Positions 44,567 to 57,108 of a DNA stretch of 64,000 nucleotides are shown one piece after another (position 1 is the first letter of the stretch; the number at the start of each line of letters is the position of its first letter). Both the position numbers and the translations under genes were made by a program. Source of the DNA: Halomonas sp. M4R1S46 (lineage in GTDB: Bacteria; Pseudomonadota; Gammaproteobacteria; Pseudomonadales; Halomonadaceae); contig NZ_CP107008.1 of NCBI RefSeq assembly GCF_025725685.1, forward strand, positions 3,844,001 to 3,908,000, written 5' to 3'. The notes beneath the pieces are model-generated. The model was not told where the DNA came from. It saw only the letters and a program-made list of their open reading frames with translations, and did no database searches.

Positions 44567-45622
44567 ATGAGCAAGTTCTGGAGCCCCAAGGTCCGTGAGC
44601 TGACGCCCTATGTCCCCGGCGAGCAGCCCCGCGAGCGCCTGATCAAGTTGAACACCAACGAGAACCCCTATCCCCCGGCACCGGGCGTCGAGGCGGTGCT
44701 GCGGGAGTTCCCGGCCGATCACCTGCGCCGCTACCCGGACCCGGAGTCTCGCGCCCTGCGCGAGGCCCTGGCCCGGGAGTTCGGGGTCGAGGTGGAGCAG
44801 GTGTTCGTCGGCAACGGCTCCGACGAGGTGCTGGCCCTGGCCTTCCAGGCCTTCTTCTGCCACGACCGGCCGCTTCAGATGCCGGCGATCACCTACAGCT
44901 TCTATCCAGTGTATTGCCGGCTCTATGACGTGGAGCGCCGCGCGCTGCCGCTGGACGACCAGTGGCGAGTCGACCTGGATGCCTTCTCCCCGGACAGCGC
45001 CGGGGTGATCTTCGCCAACCCCAATGCCCCCACCGGCCACGGTCACGGCCGGGAGGCCATCGCCGGGCTGCTCGAGCGGATCACCGACTCGGTGGTGCTG
45101 GTCGACGAGGCCTACGTGGATTTCGGCGGCGAGAGCGCCGTGCCCCTGGTGGCAGACCACCCCAACCTGCTGGTCACCGGCACCTTCTCCAAGTCGCGCA
45201 GCCTGGCCGGCCTGCGGCTCGGCTATGCAGTGGGCTCGCGGGAGCTGATCGAGGGCCTGGAGCGGGTCAAGGACTCCTTCAACTCCTACCCCATCGATAG
45301 CCTGGCCAGTGCCATCGGCATCTCCGCCCTGGAGGACCGCGAGCACTTCGACGCCTGCCGCGAAGCGGTCATCACCACCCGGGAGCGTACCCGCACCCGG
45401 TTGGAGAGCCTGGGCTTCCGGGTGCTGCCGTCACAGAGCAACTTCCTGCTGGTCAGCCACCCGGACCACGACGCGGCCCAGCTGTTCGTCGGCCTGCGCG
45501 AGCGCGGCATCCTGGTGCGCCACTTCAACACCGACACCCTCAGCGAACAGCTGCGCATCTCCATCGGCACCGAAGACGAGATGGACAGCCTGATCGAGGT
45601 TCTCGAGACCCTCTGCCGCTGA
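44567..45622 (+). CDS. hisC: Histidinol-phosphate aminotransferase
   Basis: PLP enzyme of histidine synthesis, transaminating imidazole acetol phosphate. The 351-residue type I/II aminotransferase shows LIKLNTNENPYPPAPGV, FVGNGSDEVLALAF, NPNAPTGHGH, VLVDEAYVDF, and the Schiff-base lysine in TGTFSKSRSLAGLRLGYAVG. It is located away from hisBHAF. ATG 44567 follows GAGAG. A separate single hisC with its own promoter is common in this group. Many bacteria keep a second copy, which this window cannot show. Confidence 0.95.
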   Translation: MSKFWSPKVRELTPYVPGEQPRERLIKLNTNENPYPPAPGVEAVLREFPADHLRRYPDPESRALREALAREFGVEVEQVFVGNGSDEVLALAFQAFFCHDRPLQMPAITYSFYPVYCRLYDVERRALPLDDQWRVDLDAFSPDSAGVIFANPNAPTGHGHGREAIAGLLERITDSVVLVDEAYVDFGGESAVPLVADHPNLLVTGTFSKSRSLAGLRLGYAVGSRELIEGLERVKDSFNSYPIDSLASAIGISALEDREHFDACREAVITTRERTRTRLESLGFRVLPSQSNFLLVSHPDHDAAQLFVGLRERGILVRHFNTDTLSEQLRISIGTEDEMDSLIEVLETLCR

Positions 45623-45685
45623 CGCGCGGCGCTTTATCGCCGGCGCCCCTCGGGGCGTCTTCCCCCCGCCACCGACGAGGTCTGC

Positions 45686-46099
45686 ATGGACGCTACACGA
45701 GAGCCACTGCCGCTTTCCCGCGTGCACCACGTGGCCCTGATCACCGCCGACTTCCCCCGCGCCCGACGCTTCTACCTCGAGGTGATGGGTGCCGAGATCC
45801 TCAACGAGGCCTACCGTGAGGAACGCGACAGCCACAAGCTGGACCTGCGCCTGCCGGGCGGCATCCAGCTCGAGCTGTTCTCCTTCCCCTCGCCCCCGCC
45901 GAGACCGAGCTACCCCGAGGCCTGCGGCTTGCGCCACCTGGCGCTCGCCACCCCCGACCTCGATGCCTGCGTCGCGCTGCTCGAGGCCCGCGGGGCCCGT
46001 CCCGAGCCGATACGCGTCGACGAGGTCAGCGGGGCCCGATTCACCTTCCTCGCCGACCCCGATGGCACGCCGATCGAGTTCTACGAGGTGGGCGGCTGA
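45686..46099 (+). CDS. gloA2: VOC-family protein (glyoxalase I-like, GloA2/YaeR type)
   Basis: A 137-residue single-module vicinal-oxygen-chelate protein with two beta-alpha-beta-beta-beta units. Putative metal ligands are His in VHHVALITADFPRARRFYLE, Glu in IQLELFSFPS, His in LRHLALATPDLDAC and Glu in PIEFYEV. It resembles the short GloA2/SMU-type proteins more than classical glyoxalase I. It lies 63 nt after hisC in the same direction; the substrate is unknown. Confidence 0.85.
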   Translation: MDATREPLPLSRVHHVALITADFPRARRFYLEVMGAEILNEAYREERDSHKLDLRLPGGIQLELFSFPSPPPRPSYPEACGLRHLALATPDLDACVALLEARGARPEPIRVDEVSGARFTFLADPDGTPIEFYEVGG

Positions 46100-46138
46100 G
46101 CCCGGGTAACGGCCCGACACACCGGGCCCAGGCATGCC

Positions 46139-46160
46139 CCCCGCTGCCTGTGCAGCGGGG
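46139..46160 (-). terminator. Third rRNA-operon terminator hairpin (also after gloA2)
   Basis: Perfect 9-bp stem (46139-46147, 46152-46160), loop CTGT, next to a degenerate 5S-tail repeat (46167-46187). Confidence 0.65.
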
Positions 46161-46188
46161 TTATCTCGAAATAGGTGCCTGAACGTGA

Positions 46189-46222
46189 AAAAGCCCCGAC
46201 CTCTTTCGAGGCCGGGGCTTTT
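46189..46222 (-). terminator. Second rRNA-operon terminator hairpin
   Basis: Fifteen-base arms with AAAA/TTTT ends (46189-46203, 46208-46222) give a near-perfect stem and T-run on either strand, preceded on the minus strand by a copy of the 5S tail (46224-46244). Confidence 0.85.
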
Positions 46223-46337
46223 CCGGAATAAGTGCCTGACGATGTGCGCGCCGGGCTTCCGGCGGCCGGCCATCCGGAGGGCAGCTCCCCGCTGCTCTCC
46301 ATGGGGAGTCCCTTGCCGGTGCTATCGGCCCAACATG

Positions 46338-46371
46338 AAAAACCCCCGGCAGCTGTCGCGACCGGGGGTTT
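46338..46371 (-). terminator. First rRNA-operon terminator hairpin
   Basis: AAACCCCCGG (46340-46349) pairs with CCGGGGGTTT (46362-46371); a T-run follows on the minus strand, 12 nt beyond the 5S gene. Confidence 0.88.
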
Positions 46372-46382
46372 CTCGAAATAAG

Positions 46383-46500
46383 TGCCTGACGATGACCTAC
46401 TCTCGCATGGGGAGACCCCACACTACCATCGGCGCTGAGCGGTTTCACTGCTGAGTTCGGCAAGGGATCAGGTGGTTCCCGCACGCTATGGTCGTCAGGC
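46383..46500 (-). rRNA. rrf: 5S ribosomal RNA
   Basis: About 118 nt; ends GCCTGACGA and TCGTCAGGCA pair, and the internal TGCCGAACTCAG and GCGCCGATGGTAGTGTGGGG segments are conserved 5S sequence. Last gene of the rRNA operon. Confidence 0.95.
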
Positions 46501-46589
46501 GAAAAAGGCTGCGAATCATGCTGACGCGAGTCGTCTCGTCGTACCCGGCCCTTGTCGGCTGTCATCGACAGACCGCTTGGGTGTTATAT

Positions 46590-49475
<2,886 letters not shown>

Positions 49476-49585
49476 ATATAACCCCAAGGGGTCTGATCCG
49501 CGATGACAACACGACAATTGCCGGATACGCTTGAGACGTATCTCGCGTCCTTTCTTTCGAAAGAACGTTTGTCAGCATGATTCAC

Positions 49586-49599
49586 ATTGTTAAAGAGCA
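49586..49599 (-). promoter_or_regulatory. boxA antitermination site in the 23S leader
   Basis: TGCTCTTTAACAAT (minus strand) matches the rRNA boxA bound by NusB-S10, about 110 nt before the 23S gene. An identical 14-mer precedes the 16S gene. Confidence 0.85.
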
Positions 49600-49705
49600 T
49601 TTAAAGCTGGAAGCTTTAAGCTGGAAGCTGTAAGTGAACACCCGTCATCGAGGCGACACATTCAGCGTCTAGCTTAAAACTTCAAGGACTGTCGGGGGTT
49701 GAGAG

Positions 49706-49781
49706 TGGTGGAGCCTAGCGGGATCGAACCGCTGACCTCCTGCGTGCAAGGCAGGCGCTCTCCCAGCTGAGCTAAGGCCCC
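49706..49781 (-). tRNA. tRNA-Ala (anticodon UGC)
   Basis: 76 nt; GGGGCCTTAGCTCAGCTGGG start, anticodon loop CTTGCAC, T-arm GGTTCGATCCC, CCA encoded. Second tRNA in the 16S-23S spacer. Confidence 0.97.
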
Positions 49782-49805
49782 TCTGACTTCCCGTTGCCTA
49801 TAGGG

Positions 49806-49886
49806 AAATTTGTGCAAGACGAGGCGCTTTTCGCCGACGTGTAGCCTGCTACACGAGGTGGAAAGCAACGACGTATTGCGCAAATT

Positions 49887-49887
<1 letters not shown>
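49806..49887. repeat. Palindromic spacer element between tRNA-Ile and tRNA-Ala
   Basis: AAATTTGTGCAA (49806-49817) is mirrored by TTGCGCAAATTT (49876-49887), with a central GTGTAGC-CT-GCTACAC palindrome (49839-49854). The central core equals that of the element at 37174-37381 except for the 2-nt loop. It could fold as a hairpin in pre-rRNA processing. Confidence 0.55.
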
Positions 49888-49963
<76 letters not shown>

Positions 49964-50060
49964 GGCGACTAACCACTGGGTCCGCGACCCAAACAGTCTT
50001 TGCTCTGGCCGATCAGGTAATTCATTGTGGGCACTTGCCGAGTGCCGGCGACGTCGTCGA

Positions 50061-51598
<1,538 letters not shown>

Positions 51599-51733
51599 TC
51601 AAAGCTTGATAGTGCATTGAGTGCACCAAACTTGGCTCAAGGTTCAAACGTCTCGTTTGACGAGTCGCTTGCCTTGATATTCAGTGACTGGTCACCGACA
51701 TCTCGACAAGCGCCCACATGAATTACCTGATCG

Positions 51734-51747
51734 ATTGTTAAAGAGCA
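51734..51747 (-). promoter_or_regulatory. boxA antitermination site in the 16S leader
   Basis: TGCTCTTTAACAAT on the minus strand, about 136 nt before the 16S gene and identical to the copy before 23S. Confidence 0.85.
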
Positions 51748-51807
51748 TCTTGCGTTGCCGTGCCGACCAAACTGGCCGTCTTGCCCGGCGCCCTGCAAGG
51801 AAGGCGT

Positions 51808-51835
51808 ATTCTACGTGATCGGCGTTTCGCGTCAA
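51808..51835 (-). promoter_or_regulatory. rRNA promoter P2
   Basis: TTGACG (complement of 51830-51835), 16-bp spacer, TAGAAT (complement of 51808-51813), followed by a GC-rich discriminator. Lies about 210 bp before 16S. Confidence 0.85.
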
Positions 51836-51920
51836 GCCCTTTTCGACGGCTTCCGAGGAAGCGATCCGGGCGACCGAAGCGTCATTCCGTCGTGGAGTGA
51901 CTGCCGATCGAGTGGCGTGC

Positions 51921-51948
51921 ATTCTACCGCTTCCGGCGAGCCTGTCAA
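51921..51948 (-). promoter_or_regulatory. rRNA promoter P1
   Basis: TTGACA (complement of 51943-51948), 16-bp spacer, TAGAAT (complement of 51921-51926), with an AT-rich UP-element-like stretch (TTTTTGAAAAG) just upstream. About 113 bp from P2, the standard tandem rrn arrangement. Confidence 0.88.
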
Positions 51949-52077
51949 CCGAGTCTTTTCAAAAACCCTTGAAGAAACAAGCACTTCTGCCACTCATCAC
52001 CGCCTGCAACGTTGCCCGTCGCCGGCAGCGGATGCGTACTTTACGGATTCTCCGGGGAGGACGCAAGCCCTGCGGGG

Positions 52078-52111
52078 AAAAAGTTCCGGGGCACCGCCAG
52101 CGGCGCCCCGG
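52078..52111 (-). terminator. Intrinsic terminator of the repeat lipoprotein gene
   Basis: CCGGGGC (52105-52111 side) pairs with GCCCCGG (52086-52092 side) around a GC-rich loop, and TTTTT follows on the minus strand (complement of 52079-52083). Confidence 0.75.
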
Positions 52112-52117
52112 CCGACA

Positions 52118-53851
52118 TCAGCCGCCGATCTCGAGGCGCACCATGCCGGCCCCGCTGCCGAAGCTATCCACCTCGACACGGTAGGTGCCGGGCTCGAGGT
52201 GCTGCGAGATCCGCGAACCGAGCCCCAGGTCGTCGGCATCGTCGTTCTGGGCGTCGACGCCATGACCCGACAGCCGCAGCATGGTGTCCACCGCCGCCGA
52301 GGTGGCCTCGACCACCACCGAGCGCGCCTCGTCGATCACCAGTTCATACGCGAGGCTACCGCCACCGGCGAGGTTGCCATAGAGAGTCTCGCCGGGGCGC
52401 ACCTCACCGCCGTCGCTGGTGCGCCCCTCGAAGGCCTCGCCCTCGGCCTGCAGACGGTAGATGCCGCTGCCGCTATAGCTCTGCGCCTCGAGGACGTACT
52501 CGCCGGGCTGGAGAATGCTGGTAATGAGGGCATTGCGATCGCCGCCGCCGTCGTCGTCGCTCAGGTCCAGGCCATTGCCGTGCAAGCGCAGCATCGGATC
52601 GAAGTCCCGGGAATCCAGCGCCAACCGCGCCTCGACCGGCTCGTTGACCGTCAGCCGATAGCGATTCTCGCCGAGGCCGGTCAACTGCCCGCGCAGGCTC
52701 TCACCGAGAGTCAGCGCGCCCTCGTTGCGGAACTCGCCGTCGAAGTCTCGACGAGTCAGCGCGAGGGCATAGTCGCCGACGCTATCGCCGTAGCTGTCGA
52801 CCTCGACGCGATAGTCGCCCGCCATCAGCACGGTATCGAGACGCGAGTCGGTCCCGTTGCCATCGTCGTCATTGGCGATGTCGGCGCCCTCCCCGGTCAC
52901 CCGCAGCACGGTATCGAAGGCCCGCGAACGCAGTGACAGGCCGATCTCGGAGGGGCGATCGAGGTGCAAGCTGTAGGCATTCGGCGCCTGCCCCTCGAGG
53001 GTGCCGCTGACGCGATCACCATCCCGCAGCGGCCCGCCGTTGCGCCAGCCGTCAGCCAGATCGCGGCGTTCGGCCAGCAGCCGATAGGCCTGCCCGGTGC
53101 CGAGGACGCGGCTGGTGCAGCTCGCCTCTCTGCCGACGGCGGGAGCATGGTCGGGCCGCAGGCGCACGCGATAGTCACCGGCCTCCAGATAGGCCTCGAG
53201 ACGCAACTCGCCGGCCGCACAGGCGCGGGCCGACTGCGAGACGCCGTTTCCCTCCAGCTGCAGGCCGAGGTCCTCGACGCCGCTCAGCGACAGGGAGAGC
53301 AGCGCCGGCCCGTCGAGGCGGATGGGGTACTCGGTCTCGCCCGCCTCCAGACGCCTGGTCAATGCACGGCCCGGCACCAGCTCGTCGCGGGTGCCGATCG
53401 GCTCGGCGGTCAGCCGATAGGGACCGAAGGCGTCATGGCCACGGCCATTGACCACCACCAGCATGCAGGCGTCGTCCGCCGGCCCGGCCAGCAGGGTCAA
53501 CGGCCCGGCCTCGACACCGTCCCGGGCGCTGCCCAGCCACTGCCCCTGGGCGTCGAAGGCGGACAGTTCGGCCGCGAAGGGCGCCTCGAGCGCGTAGGAC
53601 TGCCCCGTGCCAGCGGACGCGCCGGCACAGAGCCAGTGCGCCGAGTAGCGGGTGCCGTTGTTGAGGTTGACGGGGCTCGCCGTGGTGAGCTCGCCCTGGA
53701 TCTCGTCGCCGAGCGTCGCCTCGGGGGCGCTGACGAAACGCGCCTCCCCGTCGCTGCACCCCGCCAGCAGTGCCAGGCCGGCGAGACCGGCCATCACACA
53801 CCCCTGGCGAACGGTCCGCCGGCGCGACCTCCCTGACTCCTTGATATGCAC
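52118..53851 (-). CDS. Lipoprotein with repeated PPC-like beta domains and acidic loops
   Basis: No family is firmly recognised. The 577 residues start with a basic lipoprotein signal ending LLAGC (Cys32), from GTG 53851 with GGGAG seven bases upstream. The mature part holds about five similar beta-sandwich units of roughly 100 residues, like bacterial pre-peptidase C-terminal (PPC) domains: each runs Y-x-L-x2-(D/N)-x3-(hydrophobic) then DTVLRVTGEGADIANDDDGN or the like, then a GDYRVEVDSYG strand. The Asp-rich turns (NDDDGNGTDS, SDDDGGGDRN, QNDDADDLG) may bind calcium. The +2 residue is Ser, fitting an outer-membrane lipoprotein. It could be an adhesive or polymer-binding surface protein. Confidence 0.75.
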   Translation of the reverse strand: MHIKESGRSRRRTVRQGCVMAGLAGLALLAGCSDGEARFVSAPEATLGDEIQGELTTASPVNLNNGTRYSAHWLCAGASAGTGQSYALEAPFAAELSAFDAQGQWLGSARDGVEAGPLTLLAGPADDACMLVVVNGRGHDAFGPYRLTAEPIGTRDELVPGRALTRRLEAGETEYPIRLDGPALLSLSLSGVEDLGLQLEGNGVSQSARACAAGELRLEAYLEAGDYRVRLRPDHAPAVGREASCTSRVLGTGQAYRLLAERRDLADGWRNGGPLRDGDRVSGTLEGQAPNAYSLHLDRPSEIGLSLRSRAFDTVLRVTGEGADIANDDDGNGTDSRLDTVLMAGDYRVEVDSYGDSVGDYALALTRRDFDGEFRNEGALTLGESLRGQLTGLGENRYRLTVNEPVEARLALDSRDFDPMLRLHGNGLDLSDDDGGGDRNALITSILQPGEYVLEAQSYSGSGIYRLQAEGEAFEGRTSDGGEVRPGETLYGNLAGGGSLAYELVIDEARSVVVEATSAAVDTMLRLSGHGVDAQNDDADDLGLGSRISQHLEPGTYRVEVDSFGSGAGMVRLEIGG

Positions 53852-53945
53852 GTCATGTCTCCCTACATGTGGTTGCGAGAGCCCGGCCTTCCTCCGCCGG
53901 ACAAGCCGCACTATAGCGAAAACCATGACGCTTGGCGCCGGCGCC

Positions 53946-54602
53946 CTAGGCGTGGCGCACCAGCACCACCAGCTCACGGGGGCCATGCACCCCGTAGGCC
54001 AGGGTCTGCTCGATATCGGCGGTCTTGCTGGGGCCGGACACCAGCAGGGCGTTGGCGGGCATCCCCGCGGCCCAGTCGTGGCGGGCCATGACGTCGTGGA
54101 GGGTATCCTCGAGGGACTCGGCATCCAGCACGGCGATATGGATCGGCGGGACCAGGCTCAGCAGGCGAGGCTCGTCCGGGGTGGGCCAGAGCCAGAGGCT
54201 GCCGGTCTCGGCGATTCCGCCACCGGTCGAGGTCAGGCCGGCGTCCACGCTCTCGAACTGCTCGCGCTGCCAGGTCTCGATGTCCCGATCGGCCGCGACC
54301 AGCTCGACGTCGCCCCCGGCGAGGGCCTCGCGCGCCGCCGCCGCCACCGGATGCTCACGCCCCAGCGCCAGCCGTCGCACGCCCTTGTCGCGCAGCACCC
54401 CGGCGAGAGCCTCGGTCCAGCCGTCCCGTGAGGTGTGGATCACCTCGCCATGCACGGAGCCGATCCAGCGCTCGAAACGCTCGAGGCGCTCCTGTGCCGT
54501 CCAGCCACGACCGGTCATCACGGCGAAGTCGCTCTCGGGAGCCTCGAGGGGGCCGTCGGTCCGCTCACGCAGTCGCTTCAGGATGGCCTCGCGCGCACTC
54601 AT
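53946..54602 (-). CDS. lutC: Lactate utilization protein C (LUD domain)
   Basis: A 218-residue LUD-domain protein, the third subunit of the LutABC L-lactate oxidation complex. Family marks are STGGGIAETGSLWLWPTPDE and LVPPIHIAVLDAESLEDTL, and the C-terminal LVSGPSKTADIEQTLAYGVH then GPRELVVLV. The start overlaps the lutB stop (ATGA). Acts in the cytosol with LutA and LutB to turn lactate into pyruvate. Confidence 0.94.
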   Translation of the reverse strand: MSAREAILKRLRERTDGPLEAPESDFAVMTGRGWTAQERLERFERWIGSVHGEVIHTSRDGWTEALAGVLRDKGVRRLALGREHPVAAAAREALAGGDVELVAADRDIETWQREQFESVDAGLTSTGGGIAETGSLWLWPTPDEPRLLSLVPPIHIAVLDAESLEDTLHDVMARHDWAAGMPANALLVSGPSKTADIEQTLAYGVHGPRELVVLVRHA

Positions 54603-56038
54603 GCGTCTTTCTCCTCTGACGACTGGCGGGCACGGCGCTGCTTGAGCAGGCCGTGCAGGGTGGTCTTCGCCGGCTTCGGCGCGGTGCGAGAGTCGGTCCA
54701 GGGCCCCAGATGGGCCGGCGTCAGGCCACGCAGCCTGCCGACCATGGCGGTGCCGCTGCGCCACAGCCCGGGATGAGTGGCCAGCCACTGCCAGCCCTTC
54801 CAGACCGCCAGTTCCTTGCGCGAGCGCTTGGTCCCGGCGCCGCGCACGTTGCCACGCCCCTCGCCCACCGCCTCGCGGCGCAACCGCACCAGCAGGTCGG
54901 GGATCGGGATCTTCACCGGGCAGACCTCGCCGCAGGCCCCGCACAGGCTCGAGGCGGTAGGCAGATCCCTGGTCGACTCCAGCCCCTCCAGGTGGGGCAT
55001 CAGGATGCTGCCGATGGGCCCGGGATAGGTGGTGCCGTAGGTGTGGCCGCCGACCCGGGTGTACACCGGGCAATGGTTCATGCAGGCCCCGCAGCGAATG
55101 CAGCGCAGCGTGTCGAGCAACTGGTCGTCCTGGTAGATGCCGGAGCGGCCGTTGTCGACCAGCACCAGGTGCACCTCCTCCGGACCGTCGTGCTCGCCGG
55201 CCCGGCGCGGCCCGCTGATCATGTTGAAGTAGGTGGTGACGTGCTGGCCGGTGGCCGAGCGGGTGAGCAACGAGTAGAGGGGCGCCACGTCGCGCAGGTG
55301 CTCGACGACCTTCTCGATGCCGGTCACGGCGATGTGCACCGGCGGCACCGTGGTGGTCATGCGGCCGTTGCCCTCGTTCTCCACCAGGCACAGGGTGCCG
55401 GTCTCGGCCACTGCAAAGTTGACGCCGGAAATGCCCACGTCGGCGGCCATGAAGCGCTCGCGCAGCTGGAAGCGGGCCGCGCCGGTCATGGCGTCGACGT
55501 CCCGGGTGCGCTCGATGCCGGTCTTGTCGTGCATGATGCCGGCGATCTCGTCGGTATTGAGATGGATCGCCGGCATGATGATGTGCGAGGGCGTCTGCTC
55601 GTTGAGCTGCACCAGGTACTCGCCGAGATCGGACTCCAGCGCGGTGATGCCGGCCGCCTCCAGGTGGGCGTTGAGATGCATCTCCTCGGAGACCATCGAC
55701 TTGCCCTTGATCACCGACGTCGCCTCGCGGGCCTCGCAGAGTTCGCGGATGATGCGGCAGGCCTGCTCGCCGTCCTCGGCCCAGTGCACTTGGATGCCGT
55801 TGGCCTGGCAGTTGGCCTCGAGCCGCTCCAGCAGGCGGGGCAGCCCGGCCAGGGCCCGCAGGCGGATATTGGCCCCCAGCTCGCGCAGCGTCTCCAGGTC
55901 CCAGTCGCCGAAGCTGTCCCGGCGCTTGCTCATCAGACCGTCCATGGCCTTGCGGAAGTTGGCCCGGATCTGCGGGTTCTCCAGGGCCTCGTGGGCCTGG
56001 CGATGGAAGGCATCGGGGGTGAAGGTCTGCACGCTCAT
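54599..56038 (-). CDS. lutB: Lactate utilization iron-sulfur protein B
   Basis: A 479-residue LUD plus ferredoxin-type protein. The N-terminal LUD part shows ATSVIKGKSMVSEEMHLN and VAETGTLCLVENEGNGRMTT. Two 4Fe-4S motifs follow: CIRCGACMNHCPVY and CGACGEVCPVKIP. It carries electrons in the LutABC lactate oxidase. Overlaps lutA and lutC by 4 nt each, so the three subunits are translated together. Confidence 0.95.
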   Translation of the reverse strand: MSVQTFTPDAFHRQAHEALENPQIRANFRKAMDGLMSKRRDSFGDWDLETLRELGANIRLRALAGLPRLLERLEANCQANGIQVHWAEDGEQACRIIRELCEAREATSVIKGKSMVSEEMHLNAHLEAAGITALESDLGEYLVQLNEQTPSHIIMPAIHLNTDEIAGIMHDKTGIERTRDVDAMTGAARFQLRERFMAADVGISGVNFAVAETGTLCLVENEGNGRMTTTVPPVHIAVTGIEKVVEHLRDVAPLYSLLTRSATGQHVTTYFNMISGPRRAGEHDGPEEVHLVLVDNGRSGIYQDDQLLDTLRCIRCGACMNHCPVYTRVGGHTYGTTYPGPIGSILMPHLEGLESTRDLPTASSLCGACGEVCPVKIPIPDLLVRLRREAVGEGRGNVRGAGTKRSRKELAVWKGWQWLATHPGLWRSGTAMVGRLRGLTPAHLGPWTDSRTAPKPAKTTLHGLLKQRRARQSSEEKDA

Positions 56039-56790
56039 GACGTCCTCCGCCACAGGTAGCTGGCGATATGCTCGCCGCGCACGGCACCCTGCCGATGCTC
56101 GAGGCGCCCGGCGATGTTCATCAGGCAGCCGCAGTCGGAGGTGACGAAACGCTCGGCGCCGGTCGCCTCGATCGCCTGGCTCTTGTCCTCGACCATGGCG
56201 GCCGATATCTCGGGGTGACGCACCGCGAAGGTGCCGCCGAAGCCGCAGCACTCGGTTGCCCGGGCCGGCTCCACCGGCTCCACGCCCTCGAGCCGCCCCA
56301 GCAGCGCCGGGCCGGTCTCCGCCAACCCCATCTCGCGCCGGGCGCTGCAGGAAGTATGCATGGCCACCTTCTCCGGGGCCCCGCGGTCAGCGCGGCGCAG
56401 GTGACAGACATGCACCAGGAACTCGGTCAGCTCGAACACCCGGTCGGCGACCTCCCTGGCCTGCGCCTCCCGCTCGGTTCCGACGAAGAGGTCGGGATAG
56501 TGGACCCGCATCATGGCGCCGCAGGAGCCGGAGGGCACGATGATCGGCCAGGGCTCGGGGAAGAGGTCCAGCTGGGCCGCGGCGACGGCTCGCGCCTCGT
56601 CCTGGTAGCCCGAGGTGTAGGCCGGCTGGCCGCAGCAGGTCTGGTCCTCGGGGAAGTTCACCTCGATGCCTTCCCGCTCCAGCAGGCGAATGCCGTCGAG
56701 GCCGGCCTGGGGGAAGAAGAGGTCGACCAGGCAGGTGCCATAGAAGTACACCTTGTCGGGCCTGGCAGGGTAGAGCTTGACGGGCGTCAT
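56035..56790 (-). CDS. lutA: Lactate utilization protein A (CCG-domain Fe-S oxidoreductase)
   Basis: A 251-residue protein with two CCG domains, seen in QTCCGQPAYTSGY and ECCGFGGTFAVRHPE, and further cysteines in SGSCGAMMR, HTSCSARREMG and TSDCGCLMNI that bind Fe-S clusters. The start ATG 56790 gives MTPVKLYPARPDKVYFYGTC; a longer upstream frame lacks a ribosome site. First gene of lutABC; a palindromic LldR-type operator lies 65 bp upstream. Confidence 0.94.
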   Translation of the reverse strand: MTPVKLYPARPDKVYFYGTCLVDLFFPQAGLDGIRLLEREGIEVNFPEDQTCCGQPAYTSGYQDEARAVAAAQLDLFPEPWPIIVPSGSCGAMMRVHYPDLFVGTEREAQAREVADRVFELTEFLVHVCHLRRADRGAPEKVAMHTSCSARREMGLAETGPALLGRLEGVEPVEPARATECCGFGGTFAVRHPEISAAMVEDKSQAIEATGAERFVTSDCGCLMNIAGRLEHRQGAVRGEHIASYLWRRTS

Positions 56791-56854
56791 GATCAGGGTC
56801 CTCGGCGCCGGCCGGGTGGCGGAGCGCTGTCTTGATGAGCCTGGATTGCCGATG

Positions 56855-56869
56855 ATTGGTAAAACCAAT
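56855..56869. promoter_or_regulatory. LldR/GntR operator upstream of lutABC
   Basis: ATTGGT-AAA-ACCAAT is a perfect palindrome with a 3-nt centre, the form recognised by FadR/LldR-type GntR regulators. It is repeated at 57044-57058 in the same divergent region. Confidence 0.85.
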
Positions 56870-57043
56870 TTACAGCGAAATGTCACTGCACGGTATGGGG
56901 CGGCGCTGTGACTGTCAAATCCCGGGCGCCCAGGACACCGCCCAGACGGCTAGACCTTGGTCTATGGCCATCCAGCGCCGGCGACAACCGGCTGAAGTGG
57001 CAGGAAAACCCCATCCCCTCCCTGCCCGCCATCACGACGACAC

Positions 57044-57058
57044 ATTGGTAATACCAAT
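57044..57058. promoter_or_regulatory. LldR/GntR operator upstream of lldR
   Basis: ATTGGT-AAT-ACCAAT, the second copy of the operator, 51 bp before the lldR start. The centres are 189 bp apart, so looping and autoregulation are possible. The 318-bp region holds no gene. Confidence 0.85.
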
Positions 57059-57108
57059 TCGTCGACGCTATCATGAGAACCGTGACCCCGTGCCCAGGAA
57101 ACACCACC

